Shown here one piece after another: positions 57,830-64,000 of a DNA stretch of 64,000 nucleotides (position 1 is its first letter; every line of letters starts with the position of its first letter). This DNA is from Paenibacillus_G elgii_A. GTDB lineage: Bacteria > Bacillota > Bacilli > Paenibacillales > NBRC-103111. The DNA is taken from positions 124,001 to 188,000 of the forward strand of contig JBHJMN010000004.1 in the NCBI GenBank assembly GCA_042219835.1, written 5' to 3'. The translations under genes and the position numbers were made by a program. The notes beneath the pieces are model-generated. The model made no database searches. It was not told the DNA's origin and saw only the letters and a program-made list of their open reading frames with translations.

Positions 57830-59272
57830 TTACTCGATTTCGGATGCCACCGCCAGTTGACGATACAAGTCGGCATATTGCTGAGCCGATTTGTGCCAGC
57901 TGAAATCTTGTTTCTTGATGTTGTTCATCAGGTTCGTCCATACGTCCGGCTCCCGATATAACCGGACGGCGCGTTCGATCGTGAATAGCATGTCATGGGC
58001 GTTATAATTCGTAAAGCTGAAGCCGGTCCCTTCCCCGGTTATTTCGTTATAAGGCTCCACGGTATCCCGCAGCCCACCGGTCTCGCGGACGATCGGGACG
58101 GCACGGTATCGCATCGCGATCAACTGGCCGATTCCGCACGGCTCGAACAGCGAAGGCATCAAGAACAGGTCCGACCCGGCATAAATTTGGCGGGCCAGCG
58201 CTTCGTCGAACAAAATTTGCGCCGACAGCTTGTCCGGAAACGCCCCTGCGGCCCAGCGGAACAGCTCCTCGAACCGCTCCTCTCCGGTACCCAGCACGAC
58301 CCACTGCGCGTCAAGCGCCATCAGTTCGGCGATCACCCGGTCGATCAGCGCTAGCCCCTTTTGATCGACCAGGCGCGTCACCAGTGCGATCAACGGCACA
58401 TCCTTGTCAGCCTGCAGGCCCAGCCGCTCCTGCAGCTTCAGCTTGTTCTCCTGTTTTTTCGCATAAGAATCCCGATAGTTGACCTCCAGATGCGGGTCCG
58501 TCAGCGGATCGAGCTCCTCGTAGTCGATCCCGTTCAGTATGCCTTGCAGCCGGCCGCTTTGGCTGCGCAGCAGCCCGTCAAGATGCTCCCCGTAATAGGG
58601 CGTCTGGATTTCTTCGGCATACGTCGGGCTGACGGTCGTAATATAATCCGAGTACAGCAGACCGCCCTTCAGAAAGCTCGCCCCACCGTGCATCTCCAGC
58701 GCATACCCGTGCAGATGCTCCTCGCCCAAAGCAAAAAAGTCCTGGAACTGTTCCTTGCCGAAGACGCCCTGATATTTCAAATTGTGAATCGTAACGATCG
58801 TTTTGAGATGGGAGAACAGCGGCTGATGGCTGAAATGCGCCCTGTACAGCACCGGAATCATGCCGGCCTGCCAGTCGTGGCAATGAAGCAGGTCCGGCAT
58901 ATAATCGATATGCGGCAGAGCGTCAAGCACGGCGCGGCAGTAGAAGGCGAACCGTTCCGAATCGTCACCGTAGCCGTAGCAGCCCTTGCGCCGGAAATAA
59001 TATTCGTTGTCGACAAAATAGAACGTGATCCCGTCATGCTCCAGCTTCTGGATGCCGCAGTATAAGTTTCTCCAGCCCATCTGGAGAGTAAAGGAAGCGA
59101 CGGTTTCCATCTGCTCCGTGAAACGTGCCGGAATGTCCTCGTACTTGGGCAGGACGACCCGGACGTCGATCCCCTGCTTCGCCAGCTCCTTGGGCAGCGA
59201 GCCGATGACATCGGCAAGTCCTCCCGTCTTGACAAAAGGCACGGCTTCTGACGCGGCAAATAACACTTTCAT
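57830..59272 (-). CDS. glgA: Glycogen synthase
   Basis: 480 residues from ATG 59272, with GGAGAGG close upstream. GT5 family features: KVLFAASEAVPFVKTGGLAD (the ADP-glucose loop KTGGL), YTTVSPTYAEEIQTPYYG-type segment, and PSLFEPCGIGQLIAMRYRAV near the C-terminal active site. It transfers glucose from ADP-glucose to the glycogen chain. It is the last of four genes in the order glgB-glgC-glgD-glgA, about 142 bases after the glgD stop. Confidence 0.96.
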   Translation of the reverse strand: MKVLFAASEAVPFVKTGGLADVIGSLPKELAKQGIDVRVVLPKYEDIPARFTEQMETVASFTLQMGWRNLYCGIQKLEHDGITFYFVDNEYYFRRKGCYGYGDDSERFAFYCRAVLDALPHIDYMPDLLHCHDWQAGMIPVLYRAHFSHQPLFSHLKTIVTIHNLKYQGVFGKEQFQDFFALGEEHLHGYALEMHGGASFLKGGLLYSDYITTVSPTYAEEIQTPYYGEHLDGLLRSQSGRLQGILNGIDYEELDPLTDPHLEVNYRDSYAKKQENKLKLQERLGLQADKDVPLIALVTRLVDQKGLALIDRVIAELMALDAQWVVLGTGEERFEELFRWAAGAFPDKLSAQILFDEALARQIYAGSDLFLMPSLFEPCGIGQLIAMRYRAVPIVRETGGLRDTVEPYNEITGEGTGFSFTNYNAHDMLFTIERAVRLYREPDVWTNLMNNIKKQDFSWHKSAQQYADLYRQLAVASEIE

Positions 59273-59414
59273 GGCTTCCTCTCCCTCCTTATACAATCCT
59301 GGCGAATCAACAAACCGCTTCGCGAGCGGATCGGTCTTCCGTTCGCTGTTCCACCCCGCCTGACGTTTCTCCGGAACAACTCCGCCCGCGCCGCTTGTTT
59401 TTCACCGATATCTA

Positions 59415-60524
59415 TTAAATTACCTTCGTCTTCGACGCGATAAACGGCGCTTGCTTATCGCCGGTCAGCACGCGGCCGCGGCTGATAAACACGTCTTTAT
59501 CTAAGATCGCATTCTCGATAATGACATTTTCTTCGATCTCGCAGTTTTGCAGAATGATGCTGTTTTTGACGTACGCGCCTTTGCGGATTTTGACGCCGCG
59601 GAACAAGATGCTGTTCTCCACCTTGCCTTCGATGATGCAGCCGTTGGCGATCAACGCGTTGCGGGCATGCGCGTTCTCGGCGTAACGGGCCGGCGGCTCG
59701 TCTTTGACCTTGGTGTAGATCAGGTTCTTCTGGAAGAACAGCTCGCGCCATATTTTCGGATTGAGCAATTGCATGCTGTGCTTGTAGTAGCTTTGGATCG
59801 TATTCACTATACCAGTATGGCCTTCGTGCAGGTAGCCGTAAACGCCCAGCTTGTCGACGTTCTTCATAATCCCGTCGCGGACGAGATGGTCGTAGCCTTG
59901 GGCGAGGCACGATTCGACCATATCGAGCAGCAGCTCCTTGCTCATGACGTACATTTCCATCGATATGTTGTCGGTGCGCAGCCGTCCTGAATGGTCTTCG
60001 ATCAGCGTGACTCGGCCGTCTTCCTTGATGGCCATCCGGCGGAAGGAGGCGCATTCGTCGTTGTCTGATTTTTTGTACACGACCGTGATGTCGGCGCCCT
60101 TCTCCAGATGGTAATCCAGCACGGCATTGTAGTCGATATTGCAAACGATATGGCTGCGGGAGATGATCACATAATCCTGCCGCCCGCGGTAAAAGTAATC
60201 GCGGTGGCTGTAGAACTGGAACAGGTCGCCCCGCGCCAGTCCGGTGTCCCCGTGAAGGACGGCGGGCAGGATGAATAATCCGCCGCGCTTGCGGTCCAGG
60301 TCCCATTCTTTTCCAGACCCGAGATGGTCCATCAGGGACCGGTATTTATGCTGTGTGAATACGGCGACATTCTCAATGCCCGAGTTCACCATGTTGGACA
60401 ATGCAAAATCGATCAGCCGGTACCTGGCGCCGAACGGCACCGACGCGACGCACCGGGAATAGGTCAGCTCCTCCAAATCGTCCCGCTCGTTGACAAGATT
60501 GATTACGCCCATCATTCGCTTCAC
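59415..60524 (-). CDS. glgD: ADP-glucose pyrophosphorylase regulatory subunit
   Basis: 369 residues from GTG 60524, with AAAGGGTG seven bases upstream. It has the nucleotidyltransferase fold (MMGVINLVNERDDLEELTYS, then FGARYRLIDFALSNMVNSGI) and a left-handed beta-helix C terminus (SILFRGVKIRKGAYVKNSII). The catalytic GGxGxRLxxLT loop of GlgC is replaced (NLVNERDDLE). This is the GlgD type that modulates GlgC in Gram-positives. It lies 6 bases after glgC. Confidence 0.95.
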   Translation of the reverse strand: MKRMMGVINLVNERDDLEELTYSRCVASVPFGARYRLIDFALSNMVNSGIENVAVFTQHKYRSLMDHLGSGKEWDLDRKRGGLFILPAVLHGDTGLARGDLFQFYSHRDYFYRGRQDYVIISRSHIVCNIDYNAVLDYHLEKGADITVVYKKSDNDECASFRRMAIKEDGRVTLIEDHSGRLRTDNISMEMYVMSKELLLDMVESCLAQGYDHLVRDGIMKNVDKLGVYGYLHEGHTGIVNTIQSYYKHSMQLLNPKIWRELFFQKNLIYTKVKDEPPARYAENAHARNALIANGCIIEGKVENSILFRGVKIRKGAYVKNSIILQNCEIEENVIIENAILDKDVFISRGRVLTGDKQAPFIASKTKVI

Positions 60525-60530
60525 GCGGCT

Positions 60531-61700
60531 TCACCCTTTCCCAGAGGCACTTGTGATCCTGCCGATACGCTCGTTGCTGCCGATCAACACAATATCCCCG
60601 CCGCCGTCCCCGTCCGGTTGTCCGATGACGCACCCGTCTTCCACGACCGTTCCTTCGCCGATAATCGCCTTATGGATGCTCACGTTGCTGCCGATCGTCA
60701 CGTTCGGCATAATGACGGAGTCCCGGATGACGCTGCCCTCGCCGACCTCCACGCCGTAGAACAGCACGGAATGATCGACCTCGCCGAACACGCAGCAGCC
60801 TTCGTTGATCAGCGACCGCCGCACCTGCGCCGTCGGAGCCACGTACTGCCCGGGTTGGCACGGATTAACCGAATAAATGCGCCATTCCCTATCGTTCAGG
60901 TTGAATTCGGGCTCATCCTCCAGCAGGTCCATATTGGCTTCCCACAAGCTCTGAATCGTCCCGACATCCTTCCAGTAGCCTTCAAACGGATACGCAAAGA
61001 GCGGCCGGTCGTCGCTCAGCATCAGCGGAATGACGTCTTTGCCGAAGTCCTTGCTCGATTCGGGATTGGCCTCATCCTTGATCAAGTATTCCTTGAGCGC
61101 CTGCCAATTGAAAATATAAATGCCCATCGAAGCCAGGTTGCTCTTCGGCTCCTTCGGCTTCTCAGCGAACTCGGTAATCCGGTCTTCGTCATCCGTACTC
61201 ATCAGGCCGAAGCGGCTCGCTTCCTCCCACTTCACTTCGATGACGGCGATCGTGCAGTCGGCCGCTTTGCTTTTATGGAAATCGAGCATCCGGTCGTAAT
61301 CCATCTTGTAAATATGATCGCCGGAGATGACCAGCACGTACTCCGGGTCGTACTGCTCGATGAACGAAATGTTGCGGTAGATCGCGTTCGCCGTTCCCTT
61401 GTACCAATCACCGCCGCTTTGCTCCATATAAGGGGGCAGCACCGTCACGCCGCCGCTCTTGCGGTCCAAATCCCACGGCGATCCGATTCCGATATACGTA
61501 TTCAGCACCAGCGGCTGATACTGCGTCAAGACACCGACCGTGTCGATGCCCGAGTTCGTGCAGTTGCTGAGGGTAAAATCGATGATCCGGTATTTGCCGC
61601 CAAAATGAACCGCAGGCTTCGCCAGCTTGCTCGTCAGGACGCCCAGACGCCTTCCTTCCCCGCCGGCCAGCAGCATCGCCACACATTCTTTTTTACGCAT
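60531..61700 (-). CDS. glgC: Glucose-1-phosphate adenylyltransferase
   Basis: 389 residues from ATG 61700. Active-site segments: LLAGGEGRRLGVLTSKLAKP (nucleotide loop), FGGKYRIIDFTLSNCTNSGI, and VLVISGDHIYKMDYDRML. A beta-helix C terminus (VIRDSVIMPNVTIGSNVSIH) is present. It makes ADP-glucose from glucose-1-phosphate and ATP, the committed step of glycogen synthesis. The start overlaps the glgB stop by eight bases. Confidence 0.96.
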   Translation of the reverse strand: MRKKECVAMLLAGGEGRRLGVLTSKLAKPAVHFGGKYRIIDFTLSNCTNSGIDTVGVLTQYQPLVLNTYIGIGSPWDLDRKSGGVTVLPPYMEQSGGDWYKGTANAIYRNISFIEQYDPEYVLVISGDHIYKMDYDRMLDFHKSKAADCTIAVIEVKWEEASRFGLMSTDDEDRITEFAEKPKEPKSNLASMGIYIFNWQALKEYLIKDEANPESSKDFGKDVIPLMLSDDRPLFAYPFEGYWKDVGTIQSLWEANMDLLEDEPEFNLNDREWRIYSVNPCQPGQYVAPTAQVRRSLINEGCCVFGEVDHSVLFYGVEVGEGSVIRDSVIMPNVTIGSNVSIHKAIIGEGTVVEDGCVIGQPDGDGGGDIVLIGSNERIGRITSASGKG

Positions 61701-63633
61701 CGGCTTTCCCCCTCCTCATTGTCGCATTGGTACGCTTGCGTTTAATTTTGACGGGCTTGAAAATGACAGCCGCCAGCGGAGGCAGTGAAATATGCAGGCT
61801 GTCCTGCCGGTCGTGCCACGGAATGGTATCCGTCCGCAGCATGCCCTCGTTCAGCTTGCCGGAGCCGCCGTATTCGCCTGCGTCGCTGTTGAACAGCTCC
61901 ACGTACTCTCCGGCGAACGGAACGCCGATCCGGTACTTCGCATGATACACGGGCGTAAAGTTGCAAACGATCACAAGCACGTCCTCCGGATTGCCGGAGC
62001 TGCGCATAAACGTCGTCACGCTCTGGCGCTGGTCGTGGGGGTCGATCCAGGCGAACCCTTCCGGTTGATGGTCCAGCTCCCACAGCGCCGGCTCGCGCAG
62101 ATACAATTGGTTCAGGTCCCGGACGTACCGGTGCATGCTGCGGTGGCTGTCATAGCCGAGCATCTCCCAATCCAGATCCTCCAGATCCTTCCACTCGTCG
62201 AACTGCCCGAATTCGCCGCCCATGAACAGCAGCTTTTTGCCCGGATGGCCCATCATATAGCCGAAAAGCACCCGCAAATTCGCAAACTTGCGCCAATAAT
62301 CCCCGGGCATTTTGTTGAGCAGCGATTTTTTGCCGTGCACCACTTCGTCGTGCGACAGCGGCAGCACATAATTTTCGGAGAAGGCATACATGAAGCTGAA
62401 CGTCAGCAGCCCGTGGCTTCCGGAGCGGAAATACGGGTCCGTCTCCATATACTTCAGCATGTCGTTCATCCAGCCCATGTTCCATTTGTAGTTGAAGCCC
62501 AGGCCTCCGGCGTCAATCGGAGATGTCACAAGCGGCCAGGCGGTCGAATCTTCGGCCATCATCAGCGCATCGGGATAACAAGCGAACACCGTGCGGTTCA
62601 ATTTTTTCAGAAAAGCGATCGCGTCGAGATTCTCGTCTCCCCCGTCGACGTTCTTGACCCACTGCTCGCGCGGCTTGCCGAAATTGAGATAAAGGAGGCT
62701 CGCGACCGCATCGACGCGCAGTCCGTCAATATGGTACATATCCATCCAAAACAGCGCGTTCGAGATCAGGAAGCTGACGACTTCCGGCTTGGAAAAATCG
62801 AAGGCGAGTGTGCCCCATTCGGGCTTCTCGGCTAAGGCCGGATCGCTGTGCTCATAAAGCGGCTGGCCGTCGAACTGCCGCAGACCGTGCTCGTCTTTGA
62901 CGAAATGGCCCGGCACCCAGTCCATAATGACGCCGATCCCCGCCCGGTGGCAGCAGTCGACGAAATACATGAAATCTTTCGGCGAGCCGAAGCGGCTGGT
63001 GACCGAATAGTAGCCGGTTGCCTGATAGCCCCAGGACCGGTCGTAAGGATGTTCGGCAAGCGGGAGCAGTTCGATATGGGTATACCCCATCTCTTTCACG
63101 TAATCGACCAGTTCGCTTGCGAGTTCGCGGTAGGAATAGTAGGCACCGTCGGGCTTTTTTTTCCAGGTGCCAAGATGCACTTCATAGATGTTTAACGGGG
63201 AGCGGTAGACGGACTGGGACGCTTTGCGCGATTGCCATTCCTGGTCGGTCCATTCGTAGCCGTCCAGGGAGCAGATGCGCGAAGCCGTTCCCGGCTTGAG
63301 CTCGGACCAGAACGCATACGGATCGGCTTTATACAGCAGCGTTCCGGCAGAGGTGACGATTTCGTATTTGTAGTACTCTCCTTCCCGGACGTCCGGGACG
63401 AACAACGACCAGACGCCCCAGGTGCTGACTTTGTGCATCACATGACCCGAGCCGTCCCAGCAATTGAAGTCGCCGACTACCCGGACCTCGCGGGCGTGAG
63501 GGGCCCAGACGGCGAAGCGGACGCCGCGTTCCCCCTCCGACTCGGCCAGATGGGCGCCAAGCATCCGGTAGCTTCGGAATAAATTGCCTTCGTGGAACAG
63601 ATACAAGTCCTCCGGACCGGGGATCAAGCTCAT
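61693..63633 (-). CDS. glgB: 1,4-alpha-glucan branching enzyme
   Basis: 646 residues from ATG 63633; GTG 63636 is one codon earlier. An N-terminal CBM48 domain (FAVWAPHAREVRVVGDFNCW) is followed by the GH13 barrel. Catalytic Asp is in DGLRVDAVASLLYL, Glu in ALMMAEDSTAWPLV, and Asp in PLSHDEVVHGKKSLL. A C-terminal beta domain ends the protein. It forms alpha-1,6 branches in glycogen. It is the first gene of glgBCDA. The last ~15 residues (KIKRKRTNATMRRGKADA) are basic. No glgP is in the window. Confidence 0.96.
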   Translation of the reverse strand: MSLIPGPEDLYLFHEGNLFRSYRMLGAHLAESEGERGVRFAVWAPHAREVRVVGDFNCWDGSGHVMHKVSTWGVWSLFVPDVREGEYYKYEIVTSAGTLLYKADPYAFWSELKPGTASRICSLDGYEWTDQEWQSRKASQSVYRSPLNIYEVHLGTWKKKPDGAYYSYRELASELVDYVKEMGYTHIELLPLAEHPYDRSWGYQATGYYSVTSRFGSPKDFMYFVDCCHRAGIGVIMDWVPGHFVKDEHGLRQFDGQPLYEHSDPALAEKPEWGTLAFDFSKPEVVSFLISNALFWMDMYHIDGLRVDAVASLLYLNFGKPREQWVKNVDGGDENLDAIAFLKKLNRTVFACYPDALMMAEDSTAWPLVTSPIDAGGLGFNYKWNMGWMNDMLKYMETDPYFRSGSHGLLTFSFMYAFSENYVLPLSHDEVVHGKKSLLNKMPGDYWRKFANLRVLFGYMMGHPGKKLLFMGGEFGQFDEWKDLEDLDWEMLGYDSHRSMHRYVRDLNQLYLREPALWELDHQPEGFAWIDPHDQRQSVTTFMRSSGNPEDVLVIVCNFTPVYHAKYRIGVPFAGEYVELFNSDAGEYGGSGKLNEGMLRTDTIPWHDRQDSLHISLPPLAAVIFKPVKIKRKRTNATMRRGKADA

Positions 63634-63846
63634 CACGTTCCGTTCATCCCCCTTTTCGATGATTGTTTCCGTCTCTACTTACACAAATACTACGCGCTTG
63701 AATAAATTCCTGTCTGAAAAGTGCAAATTCTTCGTGAATTCAGAATTTGGCAAAATCAATGGTCATTCGAGAAGATGAAAAAAAGGATTTTGCTTCCCTT
63801 TGTGGAAGTAGTAAGTCACACTCAAAGGGAGAGGATGGATTAACGT

Positions 63847-64000
63847 ATGAATGACAAGCTGAAGGGTTTGGCGCTGGGCCTATCGCTGGGCGTCATGCTG
63901 ACGGGGTCGGTCGCCTATGCGAGCGGCACTCAAATTGAGGTATATTTTAAGCAGCTCAAATATATGTTCGACGGTGTAGAGAAAAAAACGACCGCCGAGC
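63847..64000 (+). CDS. Secreted protein, start only (copper-amine-oxidase-like N-domain)
   Basis: The window ends after 51 codons. ATG 63847 has a purine-rich site (GAGAGGATGG) about 8 bases upstream. The signal peptide is clear (LKGLALGLSLGVMLTGSVAYA), followed by SGTQIEVYFKQLKYMFDGVE, a pattern of the copper amine oxidase-like N-terminal domain common in Paenibacillus surface proteins. The remainder lies outside, so the function cannot be assigned. Confidence 0.7.
   Translation, partial: MNDKLKGLALGLSLGVMLTGSVAYASGTQIEVYFKQLKYMFDGVEKKTTAE

Noticed and set aside
59314..59328. Small hairpin CCGCT-TCGCG-AGCGG between glgA and glgD
   Set aside because: Only five pairs, and no T-run; it is not distinguishable from chance in this GC-rich spacer.
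1..64000. tRNA or rRNA genes, CRISPR arrays, insertion sequences or prophage genes
   Set aside because: I looked for them and found none. The pseudogenes here are not linked to visible mobile elements.

Overview
This 64 kb window looks like chromosomal DNA of a Paenibacillaceae bacterium (Paenibacillus, Cohnella or a close relative). The signs are a moderately GC-rich Firmicute sequence, strong AGGAGG-type ribosome binding sites with many TTG and GTG starts, a cyclodextrin glucanotransferase of the Paenibacillus/Bacillus type, an S-layer-homology protein, Gram-positive lipoproteins and many two-component systems. I see no tRNA, rRNA, CRISPR array, insertion sequence or prophage. All identifications were made by reading the sequence; no database search was run.

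Layout. 0-2.1 kb: the 3' end of a siderophore-binding protein, an autoregulated TetR gene and an acetyltransferase. 2.1-13.7 kb: a co-directional minus-strand block that begins with an OmpR-type two-component system and a beta-propeller lipoprotein. It continues with a polysaccharide deacetylase, a sugar-type solute-binding lipoprotein, a Ser/Thr-rich lipoprotein, two sugar-type ABC permeases, an HlyD-type adaptor, a HEAT-like protein and a TPR protein. Two promoters inside the block share a conserved twin direct repeat, so it is probably one regulon. 13.7-20.7 kb: housekeeping and accessory genes (metallophosphatase, methyltransferase, beta-lactamase-like hydrolase, MarR, a truncated cysC, and TrmB-AzlC-AzlD).

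20.7-32.3 kb is a starch/cyclodextrin utilisation cassette. It holds a secreted CGTase, a cytoplasmic cyclomaltodextrinase, a maltodextrin-type ABC importer without its own ATPase, a LacI-family regulator and a cytoplasmic GH15 glucoamylase-like enzyme. A 14-base LacI-type operator recurs in the central intergenic region and once inside the GH15 gene. The cyclomaltodextrinase lies directly behind a promoter-terminator arrangement that implies transcription attenuation. 32.3-45.5 kb: two more two-component systems, membrane-lipid-related proteins (AI-2E family, a degenerate CDP-alcohol phosphatidyltransferase, DedA), an MFS exporter with a leader-peptide-like small ORF, a flavin monooxygenase, a glyoxalase-fold protein, an acetyltransferase and an S-layer-homology protein. 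45.7-50.7 kb: an alcohol/aldehyde dehydrogenase operon with a near-perfect sigma-54 promoter and a divergent sigma-54 activator. 50.8-57.7 kb: a broken LacI regulator, an NlpC/P60 lipoprotein, cardiolipin synthase, nitroreductase, MOSC protein and an Nramp transporter. 57.8-63.6 kb: the glycogen operon glgB-glgC-glgD-glgA. The window ends in the start of a secreted protein.

Together the window links external starch breakdown, import and internal hydrolysis of maltodextrins and cyclodextrins, and glycogen storage. The most unusual parts are the 2.1-13.7 kb envelope regulon, the attenuated cyclomaltodextrinase leader, the intragenic LacI operator, the MFS leader peptide and the catalytically degenerate phosphatidyltransferase.
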